A DNA stretch of 64,000 nt from Blumeriella jaapii (Eukaryota > Ascomycota > Leotiomycetes > Helotiales > Drepanopezizaceae). Where the stretch lies: contig VWND01000023.1 in NCBI GenBank assembly GCA_009599575.1, forward strand, positions 112,501-176,500, in the 5' to 3' direction. This document shows, in pieces, positions 38,747 to 50,734 of the stretch. A program made the position numbers and the translations under genes. Position 1 is the first letter of the stretch. Every line of letters begins with the position of its first letter. The notes beneath the pieces are model-generated. The model was not told where the DNA came from, made no database searches, and saw nothing but the letters and a program-made list of their open reading frames with translations.

Positions 38747-39031
38747 CTAAGGGACGTTACCACTCCTCCCCGGCGCCACCGAATAGTTGTAGTTCTCCTT
38801 CGTGCTGGCTTTCTTTGCCGCGTCACTCCGCGCCAGTACAGCTTTCCATTTCATCCCGACAAACAGAGCGCCGACCCCAACGGAGGCCGTTATAAGGAGC
38901 GGCACTTTCTGACGCCTAGACGCAAACCGTAGAGTCAGCAGGTCATTCTCCTGCAGATATCGCCCGGCTTCAGCAGCTCCCTGGATGATTGCGGTGTTGA
39001 CGTACGAGAAAAAGGTCTGCCGGGGTGGCAT
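38747..39031 (-). CDS. small conserved-looking single-span protein, 94 aa
   Basis: Function unknown. A single exon begins MPPRQTFFSYVNTAIIQGAA and has one clear hydrophobic segment, VPLLITASVGVGALFVGMKW, at about residues 43-62. The N-terminal part is amphipathic and the C-terminal part is polar with several lysines. The composition and lack of repeats suggest a real gene; the general pattern resembles small fungal mitochondrial or ER membrane proteins, but I cannot name it. Divergent from the aldehyde dehydrogenase with 318 bp between starts. Confidence 0.65.
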   Translation of the reverse strand: MPPRQTFFSYVNTAIIQGAAEAGRYLQENDLLTLRFASRRQKVPLLITASVGVGALFVGMKWKAVLARSDAAKKASTKENYNYSVAPGRSGNVP

Positions 39032-39349
39032 GTTCCTTTCGCTCTATTCAGGCCCAGCCACTGGCTATTCCTATGTCGTACTATGCTTCGAGGGCTCGAT
39101 CGATGGTCGTGAAAGCGTAGCAGACGCCGTCGCCGCTGGTTGACGGAGGACAGGTTGTTGGGAGAATTGTTGTTGTGCTGCTGAGAAGAGGAACGCGAGC
39201 GAGCTTTCCCCACACTCTGGGAATGATGCTTATCAGGGCGATAAGGTCGTAAGCGGGCACTTTGCCTCTTCATGGCATTTGTCTTTGGATCTTACAGTAC
39301 AGTACATCCATCCCACGTCATCTCTCCGCTCAACCTCAAAAGCTTCACG
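39032..39349. other. divergent promoter region
   Basis: Lies between the 94-aa gene (-) and the aldehyde dehydrogenase (+). A TACAGTACAGTACATC motif sits at 39294-39309, about 40 bp before the dehydrogenase ATG. No gene. Confidence 0.5.
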
Positions 39350-40861
39350 ATGTCTCTCGAAAGTATCACAACCATCTCTCCCATTACCAATAAGCCAGTC
39401 TTGACCAGAAGCGGCCTCTCGGCGTCGGATCTCGAACGTCTTGGTGTGCAGGCAACGGAGGCGTTCTTGAGCTTTCGCAAGACTACCCTCGCAGAGAGGC
39501 AGAACATTGTCCAGAAGGCGCTCAAGCTTCTGGGAGACAAGCAAGATGAGCTGGCAAAGGAGCTTACGGAGCAAATGGGACGACCGATCGCATACACTGC
39601 GAAGGAAGTGTCAACTGCCATCGTGAGAGGAGAGTATCTTTTGAAGATCAGTGGCGATTCTTTGGGGGACACCGAGGGACAGGCAGAGAAGGGCTTCACG
39701 AGGTTCATTCGGAAAGTCCCTGTCGGTCCTGTGCTTGTTCTTTTTGCGTGGAATGCAGGTCATCCTCGGAAAACTTTGGCTAGATTGAGCTAAGGAGGCA
39801 ACAGTACCCATATCTGATTCTGGTAAATTCTCTCGTCCCAGCTCTCCTCGCAGGAAACTCGGTCATCCTCAAGCCTTCACCGCAAACTCCGACCATCGTC
39901 GAGCACATCTCATCTATTTTCGCAGAAGCTGGCCTTCCTTCGAATGTCATCCAGTACTTCCACTGTGGATCTCCCACGACAATCGAGGCGATTGTTCGAG
40001 ACCCCAAGATTGCTCTGATCTGCTTCACTGGATCAGTGGCGGGTGGTCTCGCTGTGCAGAAAGCTGCGGCAGATCGCGTGGTGAATGTTGGTTTGGAGCT
40101 TGGGGGAAAGGATCCTGCCTATGTCAGATCCGATGTCGATGTTGCGTGGGCAGCCGAGGAAATCGTCGACGGTGCAGTCTTCAATTCAGGTCAATCATGC
40201 TGCAGCCTAGAGCGTATCTATGTTGATGAGAAGATTCATGACGAATTCGTCGAAGCGGTCCAGAAGGTCCTCAAGGGTTACAAGCTCGGCGATCCCTTCG
40301 ATAAGGAGACTCATGTCGGACCTGTGGTCTCCAAACGTTCAAAGAAGACGATCGAAGCCCACATTCAGGACGCACTGGACAAGGGTGCGAAAGATGCTAC
40401 GCCGGAAAATGAATCGTTCTCGTCTCCCCCGTCTGATGGTAACTATGTCAAGCCAACGCTCTTGACAAACGTCACCCATGAAATGATCGTCATGACGGAA
40501 GAGACCTTCGGTCCGGTCATCCCAGTCATGAAGGTAAAGAGCGATTCGGAAGCCATCAAGTTGATGAACGACAGCGATTTTGGTCTGACCGCGTCTATAT
40601 GGACCAAGGATACCGACAAGGGGGCTGAGCTAGCAGGGGATGTGGAAGCAGGGACTGTTTTTGTCAACCGATGCGACTTCCCAAGTCCGGTCAGGCTAGA
40701 CTATCCTCCTTGTCTCGATCTACAGTACAGGACTGACTTCCATGCAGGATCTGGCATGGACGGGCTGGAAAACCTCGGGAAAGGGCGTCACTTTAAGCAG
40801 GTTTGGGTTTGACCAGTTCGTGAAGCTGAAGAGCTTCCACCTCAAAAACCACCCCAAGTAG
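39350..40861 (+). CDS. NAD(P)-dependent aldehyde dehydrogenase
   Basis: Oxidises an aldehyde to the acid; the substrate is not evident, with a general or succinate-semialdehyde-like class possible. Exons 39350-39754, 39805-40689 and 40748-40861 give 467 aa in frame. Conserved features are the nucleotide-binding region (VGPVLVLFAWN then YPYLILVNSLVPALLAGN), ICFTGSVAGG, the catalytic Glu in LELGGKDPAYV, the nucleophile Cys in NSGQSCC, EETFGPVIPV and SGKGVTLSRFGFDQFVKLKS at the end. The first intron works only as a GC-AG intron (AAT then GCAGGT to ACAG): the overlapping GT donor four bases on would break the frame inside the conserved WNYPY. The second intron is canonical GT-AG. Confidence 0.93.
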
Positions 40862-41964
40862 ATGGAGATCTCCTCCGACCTCTACTGGACGGCAGTCAGG
40901 TTGTTCGGTAGCACGAGATTTGGGGAGTGCTACACATCGGTGTTGACAATGCCACTGCTAATACAGCAGGGAGCTGGTTTCGCGTTGATTCGCTCATCCA
41001 ATTTGGGATCTCAGCACGGGTCGTGGCTTGGAGACTGGCCATCCAAGAAATGGAGATCTTCAAATAGTTTTCCAATACCGTGGTTGCACACAGGGACACG
41101 GAGAATGCTCCTCAGGCTCGCTTAACTGCACTAATGCGATTGGCCGCCATCCCTTCATTTGCACACTTGCGGCGAGAGGACACGCCTTGCAGCAAGAGAT
41201 GATGAATCGGAGGATTGTTGTACAGATAAGGTTTGTTCCCGTCACGACCCTGGTCTTCAATGGCATTCTTCCCTTCCCGCGATCACTGCCGCCGCTATTT
41301 CGAAGCCCGTTCACAGGCATCGGTCTCCATAGGACCTTTGACAAGCCTTCCAAAGCAATTACAGTACTACTCCTATTCTCAGCTTTGAGCTTTTTTCGAG
41401 TCATCGGTTACACTTTGCACCAGCCTTGCCACGCTGCAAAGCGGACTCGGTGACGATGTCAGCATTCCATGTCTCAAGCGGGCTTCATGGCAGCCCAGCT
41501 CCAAGCGCAAGGAGCGGACGGGTCGTGGTATCCGTTGCTCCGCAAGCTCTAAGAATGGCAAGCCTGGCGCCACGGTTTCGTTCAAATTGTTTCACAGACT
41601 CATGCTAATTTCGAGATGTTAAAACCGTTGCCCCTAGCAGCAAGTATCACTCTCGCTCTGATATCTGTACATTCACATGTAAGTATATAGGGTCTATCAT
41701 GCCCTCGTCCTAGAAAGACGATGTGATTCATTCAGCAGTGCGGTCAAGAACCTGCAACCACAATCTCTTCTGGCGGTCTTCTTCCTTCTGTCTTTCCCTC
41801 TTTAGTGTATTGCCTTTGAGTCCTTCATTTGATCAGCCAGCGTCTTCAGTTTTTTGTCCTGAGATACCACTTTTTTTTTCTACGTTTGCCTCAAAAGAAT
41901 CTGCAACCACACATCTGAGGAAGCTCCGCAAGAACTCGCCAAACACCTCACTGTCCTTTCGAAC
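40862..41964. other. intergenic, no supported gene
   Basis: Open frames of 87 to 141 codons occur here but have no domain, repeat or splice support. The last 200 bases are pyrimidine-rich and are probably the leader of the next gene. Confidence 0.5.
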
Positions 41965-42419
41965 ATGGCTTCCCTCCCAAAAGTCTCAAACTTCTTCTCC
42001 GTCCTCAGCAGCCGCTGTCTCCGCGTCTTCTGCCTCAAGCCCAACCCGCCAAAGCCCGTCGAAATTGTACGCTCCTGCTCACCCCTCTCCAGGCACTCTC
42101 CCATGGCTCAAAACCTGACAATAAGACAATAGAGTGCACCATTCAATTTTAAAGAAGGACCCGCCGTACACTTCCCCGGCTACAGCGAGGACGAGTAAGC
42201 CCTCCTCTCTCTCTCCCACACACTGATCATCTCATCTCTGACCAGCGCAGCATCTCACTCATGCGCGAGAAAGCCCTCGCTTCCACTGCCGTAGTCGAAG
42301 ATGGACGCTTTGACTTCGCGACGAGAAAGGTGGTGCCGAGGGCGAGGGGTGGGAGCTTTAGTTGCGGGCTCGGGGAGAAAGTGGTTTTTCATGCGAGGAG
42401 GGTCAGTAAAGGCTTCTAG
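41965..42419 (+). CDS. hypothetical small protein, 110 aa, three exons
   Basis: Function unknown. Exons 41965-42066, 42133-42194 and 42251-42419 join in frame, with introns of 66 and 56 nt. The protein starts MASLPKVSNFFSVLSSRCLR and includes FNFKEGPAVHFPGYSEDD across the second junction, then MREKALASTAVVEDGRFDFA. The consistent splice signals and non-repetitive composition are the main support. The acceptor of intron 2 is taken at CGCAG rather than the AG five bases earlier because only that keeps the frame. No homologue comes to mind. Confidence 0.55.
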
Positions 42420-44424
42420 ACCGCGCGAGGTCTGCGAGAGGTGAAGGGAGCTGAGTTCCGGTGCCAAAATGGAGCTACGATATGTGTCTGGGAACTTGGG
42501 TTTGGGGTCTGATAAGAATGGGTATTGGGTTGGGGGAGGGGGCGCCATCGTCTCCATTCGGAAGAAGGTGGGCCTGGATGGGATTTGGGTCTTGGGCTCC
42601 AGAATATCAGTACGTGTTTAGGGGTGGACATCAAGTGAAGCTTGTGTCTATTCCGTAGCTAGAAGGCCAATGGGCGGGAATTTAACAAGGATTGTTATCA
42701 TTCTCCAGATTGTGTCTCATTCCACCAGGTTGAATGTGATGATGATGATAATGATGATGAGATTGTTTGACTTCCGGAAGGGCTCAACTTCTCATGCCTT
42801 CCGTAGGGCATTGGAGACGTGCCAAGCTGGGGATTTCTATGTACAAACGTAAGCCTTCGAAAAACCAGTTATGTGTGTTAAAAAAATTAATCAAAGGGCC
42901 AATGGGTCCGCTATTTGAGCCTTTTCTTTACAGTCGTGATAGGTTTTATAATGTTTGTGAAATAATTTTGGATTATCCTAAAGATTAAAAAGTGCTTGCA
43001 TGTTGAAAAAGTGAAAACCACGATTGAAGAAAAGCCTTTTCAATACGCATATCCCGGGTTTTTAATCCCCCGGTATTGCGGTTTTTTTTACAAGCTTGGA
43101 AAGCATATTCAGAAATTCGAAAATTGACGACGCCGAAATGTTCTCAAACGTTTTTCCATGTACGTCGATACAGCTTTACAGCTTTCGGTCGTATGCGTTT
43201 TATCGTCACCTTTTCCGTTTCATAGCGGTGGAGTATTCGAAGGAGCTGTACCGGGTTTTCGATGATCGAGCTGTCGATCTCTCCGCCTTGTCCTGCTAAC
43301 ACAATCCTTCTGAAGAGTTCAATAAGAATGCCCTCGTTAGGGAAATCGAAGTCATACGCGTAATCGCATGAAATGGCTCGGATCTGCGGTAAGGGAAATA
43401 AATCCCTTCGAAGTCGCTCGCTACCTATCGATTGCTCAATCTTGGCTTTCCCGACTTTTCAAATACAACCGTTTTTTTTTCTGCCGCAGATAAAGGGGAG
43501 AATCGTAGGCGAAAAGCTGACGTTTCGTACCAGGCACCGCGTACAGGTTTGGGGTCTAGCCCGCGAGGTCGTCGTCGTCGACGGCCTCGCACCCCGAGGG
43601 GCGGCGAAGTTGGATATGCGGTGCCGAAAATCCCATCAGATGAACCATGTCACTTTTGGGGTGGCTTGATAACCGAATCAGCATGGAATGCGGATCCCAG
43701 AGATGCGTACGCGGAGAATACCCAGGCCTGGTTGGGCGCACGACTGTACAGGAGGCTGGATATGATTTGCATTCCCCGGAAGTGATAGGCTAAATAGTGA
43801 AACGAGCCACACGATGTGTTGACAACATAAATTCGCGGCTGGTAAACGCTACACTAAAAATAGATCGTAGCCTCTTGGCCAGCACTTGCTCGATCCCTTC
43901 GTCGGGCATCAACGACGGCAGAGTATAGAATGTTTGCTTATTTCGAGGAGGTTAAAACCAGGAATGAAGTAGGGAGAGGGATCAAGCGCCTCGTTGGAAT
44001 TGAGACATGCTAGTAACGAACGCTCATCAGATGCCGGATGGAAATAAAGTGATTTTTCTAAGCACAAACATCGTCCGGCCAATTGAGTCCGAGTAAGCAT
44101 TTGATAGCACGAGGAAGGTATTTCCAGGGGTCCCGACAAACCAATAAAAGCAACTGGGCACCCATTCCATCTGCCAAACACTCGATGACTGAGGTTTTCA
44201 ATCAGACGATGAGAAAGGAGAAATGGTGAGAGGCAAACTGACAACCTCAATCTCCGTGTGTATTGTCTGGCTGTTTATGTTGATCTGCGACTTGGTCCAA
44301 ATCACACGCGGTGAAATCTCGACTAGGTTTCCTGCAAAGTCACCCCTTCTCGAGGAGCACGATTCAACCCGTTTGGAGCTCCACGCTGCCAGATGCGTTC
44401 AATCACTCCTCCCTGCCGCCCAAC
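42420..44424. other. intergenic, AT-richer, no supported gene
   Basis: From about 42840 to 43480 the sequence becomes AT-rich, with short AT-biased open frames; this could be old transposon or gene sequence altered by RIP, but no family motif is visible. A frame ending at 43785 (AENTQAWLGARLYRRLDMIC) is non-repetitive but isolated. Nothing else is supported. Confidence 0.45.
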
Positions 44425-44893
44425 CTAGAAGCCACGGAATCCCATGAATGCATCTTCTGCCATCAGCTACACAGGGCCATCAGTCAGAACGATTTGCTTC
44501 CTGCTTTCTCGCCGTCGGAAGAAGGGGAAGAGCTAGCTTGCGAGCGGCAAAACATACCTTGAAGGGGTACCCCATTTTGTAGCGCATAATAGGATTCTCG
44601 TTCTTGCGAGTGCTTGGGTCAGCGCTTACTCCTCCTCTGGATGGCCCGTCATCCGACAGCAGGAAAGCCATGTTGGCATGCATCTGATCGTGGGCACTGA
44701 GGATGGGTGCGGAGCGCGGTGTTGAAGATGGGTTGCCCTGCTCGCTTTCGCTCTTGATAGCAGTGGTGCTGGTGACGCTTTCTGATCTGGTGGAAGAAGA
44801 CGAGCTGGAAAAAGACAAGGTGGGAGAAGAGAGGCCGGAAGGAGACAACGCAAGAAAAAATGAAGTGGAGGAATACATGGTGGGAGAAGACAT
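44425..44893 (-). CDS. hypothetical Ser-rich protein, 125 aa, two exons
   Basis: Function unknown. Exons 44893-44558 and 44466-44425 join across a 91-nt intron whose 3' end has CTGAT and TAG. The first half is serine- and threonine-rich (LSFSSSSSSTRSESVTSTT); the second contains ILSAHDQMHANMAFLLSDDG and TRKNENPIMRYKMGYPFK, which then joins to LMAEDAFMGFRGF and a stop. The conserved-looking C-terminal half suggests a real gene. The frame stays open to an ATG 198 nt upstream (45091), so a longer N-terminus is possible; I chose the start MSSPTMYSS because the upstream part looks untranslated. Confidence 0.5.
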
Positions 44894-46041
44894 GTTTGTT
44901 GATGGGTTGGAGATGTCAAGTGCAAGGTCGGTAGTTGTATGCCTTGGTTGAGGAGCGGGCGAGTGTGGTATTGATTGGTGGTGGTGGTCAAGGTGCAGGA
45001 GGGAGATCGGAAATGAATTAGAAGACTCGTAGGGTGGGAAGGCGAATATTGAGATCGTGTGAAATGAACATACCTGCAGCGGTGGGCGCACTGGGTCATG
45101 GGAGCAACCTGAAGCTTTCGAAGCCAGAGCCTTGTGGCTTTTTCAAGGCTGTTACGAGTTGTACTAGATCGGGAATTGTGGATCGATACGATGAAAAGAA
45201 GGGCAACCCGTACACTTCCAAGGGACTCGGGAGAACTAAAGTAATATATGTTTTCGAGCAATGTTGCTGAGTCAAGCTTTGTCTGAGAATGATTTCTCAA
45301 TTCCTGGATGTTATCGAGATTGAAATCAGATATATAGGTTTTTAAAATGGTATCGACATAGTGGAACGACAGTATCATTAGACGTTTATTAAACTTGGTT
45401 GAAGTCTGCAGCATGCTAGCCAAGACGTTGGTTTGCTTAAAGCTACTGTAGTCAGCACTTATTTGAAAAAAAAATACCGGAAAATAAGTCGATAGCTGAG
45501 TTCATTACTCGTATTCAAAGACTGGCAATAGCAGAATCCGCCAGTTGTTAAGTCGCGGGAAAAGAAACCGTTGTAAGAGTAGGGGAATTGTCTTTGTTGA
45601 CATTCGCTAATGGTCGAGCGGCAAACCTTAAATTAACGTATAGCACAAAGCTCTGAACCGTTAAGACTTAGAGTGCTGAACACGGTCGACATGAAATGTT
45701 AAGCGTTCAAGATACCAGGAAACTCATGAACAACGGTTATTTTTGCAATAGGGCTTATGCTCAGACGCGTGGCAGAACTTGATACAAAAGCAAAGCGGAA
45801 AAAGAAACCGTGATAACCTGAAGTAATACGCGAGCAGTCTTTATATGCAAAATGAGAAGCCCGGTCAAAGCTGAGATATACAGCTTCAATAGATACTATC
45901 ATGCAGAAGGGCATACAAGCAAGTTGGGTGAATATCTCGCCTTCTGGGACACCACAGCAGTATACACATTGCTGGATTATCTACGAGGTCGATGTCTTTG
46001 ACGTTGTCAAAGTCTTCACTTGCTTTTTATTTGCAATCAAA
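44894..46041. other. intergenic, no supported gene
   Basis: Moderately AT-rich, without tandem arrays. Reverse-strand open frames overlapping the left part are extensions of the Ser-rich gene or its other frames. Nothing else was recognised. Confidence 0.45.
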
Positions 46042-46830
46042 TCAACTAGGATCGCGAAGAAACTCGTCGATAGTCTCCAAGCCCTTAAATGATTCTGCCA
46101 CAGGCGCTCGTACAATGTCAAATTGCTCCGTAATTTCAAGTAGTTCCTGTTTCCATACTGCATCCACGTTTCCGGCCTCCACAGTGGGGGCACAAATCGA
46201 CATCAAAGCCTCAGTCAAGGTAGCATTAGGAATGTGACCCTTGAAAACATCTGCTTGCCACGGCGGCCGATCCTGATACATCCACGGAATCATCAACATG
46301 CCAATCTTGTAGAGTGCCTTGAACGCGTTAAGCTTCGTTTCCATGCACGAGCGGCGGGCTAGATTTCGGACAAGAGCCACGGTCCTATCAACGATTGGTC
46401 GGACCGTACTGGCCAGTTGCGAGTCAGAACTGCACTGCAATCCGTGTGCTACAGATTCGGAAATAATGGGTTCCAGCTTCCGGAAGTAACGCCCGCATGT
46501 CAAAGGAGGGAGCCATCAACCAGAAGCTCAAGAAGCTTGTCCAATATATCCCAGCTCTTAAACCACCTTTGGTCATAGCCGATGACTAAGATCGCCCGAA
46601 GATGAGACAACCTCTACTAGATGCAGTACTCCTGAGGCCGATGTGTATTTTTGTGCTTGAGACGCGATAATCCGAGCAGTTTCCCATTTCTCGTCCTGTC
46701 GCTGCGGTCCATATCTTTCCTCCATCCTTGGTCGTTTTCGTTCGTCTCCTGTTGGTATTGCAGGTGGCAGAGGTGTTTCAGCAAAATGAGTCTTGCTTCT
46801 GTTGCTAGGTTGCAATCGCTCCTTTTCCAT
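46042..46830 (-). CDS. hypothetical protein, 5' end uncertain
   Basis: Function unknown. The best-supported part is the last exon (46476-46042), reading SESVAHGLQCSSDSQLAS, then RPIVDRTVALVRNLARRSCM and ending FKGLETIDEFLRDPS; it is non-repetitive and helical. Upstream, a model with exons 46830-46630 and 46556-46521 keeps the frame through introns of 73 and 44 nt, adding RSKTHFAETPLPPAIPTGDE and SWDILDKLLELL. A further Lys/Glu/Arg-rich open frame lies at 46877-47155 and may be another exon. I do not recognise the family, and the exon borders are inferred from frame and AG/GT positions only. Confidence 0.45.
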
Positions 46831-47623
46831 CTACCATCTATCGTGCGCTCGAAGTTCTGTAGAAGTGCGCCAGGAGCTAGCGCGTCCTCGGTCCTCGATC
46901 CTCGATTACGAGAGCACGTGACATCCTCGATTCTACTGGCTTTCCCACATCCCCTACACGCTTCATTCCAGCTATCGCCTCCATTACTCGCTCTATTTTC
47001 TCGCCGTCTAGTTTTCTCGACCTGTTGTCCTCGTCTAGCTGATGCCCCTGGTGCCCTCCCAGCTCTAGCCGTTCGACTTGGGCCCTTTCCTGTTCCTGCG
47101 CCTGGCGCGCTTTCTCTCCATTCTGAGTGCTCCCTTTGCAACTTTCCTTTCCCAAGGCGGGTTGCTCTAGCCATCATGTCCCATGATCTGACCATTTCAC
47201 TCGTAGCCCCCAAATCTTGATGTTATACAGTAAACTGCCAGCTTCGAAATTTACATCAATCGCGGGTATTGGCAATTGGAGTTAGCATTTTTGGCTTCTG
47301 ATGGAGAGTTTGTGGACAGCCCAAGATGGCTTGAATTGCTGGACGCGACTCGCGAATTGCCAGCAGTCCGGTCACGCCCTTCTCTAAATCTTCCTAGGGC
47401 TTCCCTTCAGGCTCGGGGAAGGCTTCTATGCTGTCTGAGGATATCATTCAGCTAAACGTGATTGTACTATTCGCAAAGACGGCATATGAGGTGTGGTGGC
47501 TGGTTGATTTTAGTGCCGCTACTTCAGTGGTAAGTAAGTCACTTGCTTTGTGGGCCGGGCGAATTTCATACAGGCATGTCCATGACAATAGGTCCGACCA
47601 TTGCATTTAAATTGACGACCGAC
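46831..47623. other. possible extra 5' exon and convergent region
   Basis: The left part may contain an upstream exon of the preceding hypothetical gene (charged frame at 46877-47155). The right part, up to 47623, is the likely 3' untranslated region of DBP7. No other gene is supported. Confidence 0.4.
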
Positions 47624-50405
47624 TCAGCCAATGTTAAACTCGCTCGAGACGGACATATGTTCCTTCATCTTCTTCTTCATCATACTGACAGCATCGTTGT
47701 TGCCAACACTCGGTACGTCCCTGTCCAGCTTCCTCTGCTTCCGCACCCGCTCTCCCTCAGGAGCCCTGTCCTCCACTTCTCCTCTCTTCGCTTTCCTCGC
47801 GGCTACACTTCTATCCGCCTTGGTCATCTTCGCAGGTCTTAGCCCAGGTACTTTGATGCTACCAGGTTTGTCCCGCAGAGCGAAGGCCTTGGCCAAATGT
47901 CCCAGATGTAGCGTCTGCATGTTGAAGATTTTCCGTTCGCTGGCTACGTGGGTTGCATAGGCACGGATGTGACTCTGGTATGCACGGCGTGCCATTTCAA
48001 GATACTTGGGCGAATCCTGTGCCCAGCGCTCGTTGTCCAGCTGCCATTCCGTAGCGCGCTCTTCCCATTCGTTTCCTGTTCCACCAAACCCTCTTTTCAG
48101 AAGGTCTGTCGAAGTGTTGTGGGTTAGACTTCTTGCCGTCTCGGTATCCAGAAGCGAGGACCTCGACGTATTCTTCCTCTTCGCCAGGCATGAGGAAGAT
48201 GAGTGCTCGGCCATCCTTTCCTGCTCTTGCTGTTCTTCCCACACGATGGAGATGGTCGTCAGCGCTGAATGGAGGGTCGTACTCAATGACATAGTCCACG
48301 TTCGGGAGATCTAGACCCCGCGAAGCAACATCGGTACATATCAAAACGCAAGGTTCTGTGGAGTCGGTGAAAGCTTTGAGTGTTGCTGTTCGGATGTTTT
48401 GCGCTAGGGAGCCGTGGAGCTTGTGTAGAACGACAAAATTCGACTTGCTTGAAATCGCCGTACCGAGAGCAATAGTCTCTTTCGTCAGGTCATTCTTCGT
48501 GATCGTTGGCGGTTTAAATGTGGTCTCTCCGTCCTCGGGTGATGCCTCGAGAGGACGACTGAAGAGCGAGAAATGAAAGTCGACCGAATCCGCACAAGAT
48601 ATGAACACGATCGCCTTCATGACAGATCCTCGTCTAGCAAATGCTCGCTTCAGGATTGCAGCCAACGTGACCAACCGTAATTTGGCTGGAACAATAGCGT
48701 ATGCCTGCTTGAGTTGCGCTGGAGCTGAAAATTTCTTATTATCTGCTTCAACACCAGCTTCCTTATTCTTTGCAGTCTCCACAGCCTCTTCTTCAGATGG
48801 GTCGGCCTGGATATGTACAGCGTCCTTCAGACTGATTTCTCCCAGCCGTTGGACGTTCATCTTCATCGTAGCGGAACACAAAATTGTGATTCTTCGTTTG
48901 GGTAATTTGGCGAGATCCAGTGTATGTCTCTTGTGCACAACAAGCTCTCGCTTGCCAATTTTCTCGACGATTCCTTTGATCTCCTCTTCGAATCCCAGTT
49001 CCATGAGCCTGTCACCCTCATCCAATACCAGCCATCTGACCGTGCTCACGTCCAAGGCTTCCGTATTGTCTAAATGGTCTGCCAGTCTTCCAGGTGTCGC
49101 AATCAAAATGTTTACCCCTTTTCGCACCCGGGCCTTTTCAGACTGCTTGCTCTCACCTCCAATCACGGTCGTACTGACGATCCACGGGGCACATCTGAGA
49201 ACCTTTTCAAGCACTGTTGCAATCTGCTTGCACAGTTCACGGGTTGGCGCAAGGACCACGGCAAAAAGACCGGAATCTCTGTGCACTTGCGTATCCTTGC
49301 TGCTCATAGCCAGAATCCGCTCAACGATTGGTAGTAGGTACGCCAATGTCTTTCCGGAACCGGTCTCGGCTTGTATGAATGCGTCGCTGTCATCCTTGAT
49401 CATTTGAGAAATTGACGCTTTCTGAATCGCCGTAGGTGCCTTCATGCCCAATTTCGTTGACAGATGAGCCGCCAAACGATTAGATAGTCCCAAGGTCGTA
49501 AACGTAGCCATCTCTGGTGTGAGCGGCGCATTTGAAGGTTTCGCTGGTTCAGCCTCTTCCCCGGGCCCCTCATTTGCTGTCTTCGCCGCGGGATTGAACG
49601 AAAACAACGATGATATGATTTGGTTGGGCTTTCCGCTGCCGGCACCTTTAGTCTGCGCCTTTCCAGGTACGAATGCCGGCTGGTAGTCATCCTCGAATTT
49701 TGTCGTCTTCTTCGTTCCTATGTTAATGCTTCCAGGAGGCAGTTTCCCGGATACAAAGGAGGGTCTTGTCTCTTCTTGAATTGCGACATTTCGTCTTGGT
49801 GCAGGTTTCGAGTCGTCATGAAAAGATGATGTTCTATCCCCGCCTGTGTTTATGCTTCCGGGGGGAAGTTTCCCAGCAACGAAGGCAGGTCTTGAGTCGT
49901 CCTGAAAAGATATCGATTTCTTCCCGCCGGTATTTATGCTGCCGGGAGGCAGTTTTCCAGCCATGAAAGCCGGTCTGGTGTCATTTTTCGTCCATCCTGG
50001 TTTGTTCGCGCTACCATTTCGAGGCGCTGGTTTACCGGCCACAGAGCCAGGTCGTGTATCTTCCTGGAAAGACGCCCTTCTGTTTTCTGAGTTCGGTGCT
50101 TTGCCTGACCCAAGCGCCATTTTGTTTACATTGTCAGACTGCCGTCCCAATTCGTGGTCAACCCGTTGCCTTTTCGGCGGTCTTGGTGCTCCGTCCGGGC
50201 CAATGTAATCCTCCACTGCCACATCATGTCGGTTTGCCTTGAATAGTTCTCTGTCGGCAGGGTTCGATGATCGCGCAAGCGCCCTCTTCTGAGTGATTCT
50301 TTTGGCCGCCAAACGGTCCTTCCACCTCCCTCCTTGGAAGATTTGTTTGGGGACCAAGGGCGCATCTCCAAGGTCAAAGTTCATAATCATACCGTCGTCC
50401 GCCAT
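47624..50405 (-). CDS. DBP7: DEAD-box RNA helicase DBP7, frame broken once
   Basis: Nucleolar ATP-dependent RNA helicase for 60S ribosome assembly. The N-terminal extension starts MADDGMIMNFDLGDAPLVPK and includes imperfect repeats of a KLPPGSIN module. The helicase core has Q-motif (APTAIQKASI), AETGSGKT, PTRELCKQI, TPGRLADHL, DEGD, SAT, DVASRGLDLPNVDYV and HRVGRTAR. The C-terminal DBP7 domain continues LLKRGFGGTGNEWEERATEW and SPKYLEMARRAYQSHIRAYA, then a basic tail. The frame changes once between SGYRDGK and SLTHNTSTDLLKRGF, at about 48129-48134; one surplus base or two missing bases explain it, and no intron fits. Since both sides are intact and the gene is expected to be required for growth, an assembly indel is most likely. 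The start at 50405 is preferred over an in-frame ATG at 50465. Confidence 0.92.
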
Positions 50406-50734
50406 GGTTGCTTGGGTTTCGTGGGGTTGTGCTGATTGCTTTCGTAAACTTTTTTTTCTCTCCAAGTTTGATAAGAACTTTCGCAGACTAGGATGAGGAT
50501 CCCTGCCAGCGGGATCTAGCCGGATTAACTCTAGACCGGCAGCACATGAAAGTTGACTACGGCTCGTTTCCAGGTCAGCATCGCGTCGTAACTTCGTACG
50601 AACAGTTCTTCAACATACGCAGCACATACCAGCACAGATGAAGGTTTCGATAAGATGGGCCCTCTGTGGGCAATAAGCACGATTGAGTCACGGATTGAGC
50701 TTTCCACTGCATCGCGAGACCATACTCTGATACA
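50406..50734. other. divergent promoter region of DBP7 and pantoate ligase
   Basis: 329 bp between the two starts, with no simple repeat and no gene. No distinct regulatory motif was recognised. Confidence 0.5.

Noticed and set aside
43432..43785. 117-codon forward frame
   Set aside because: Non-repetitive C-terminal part but no start context, domain or splice evidence.
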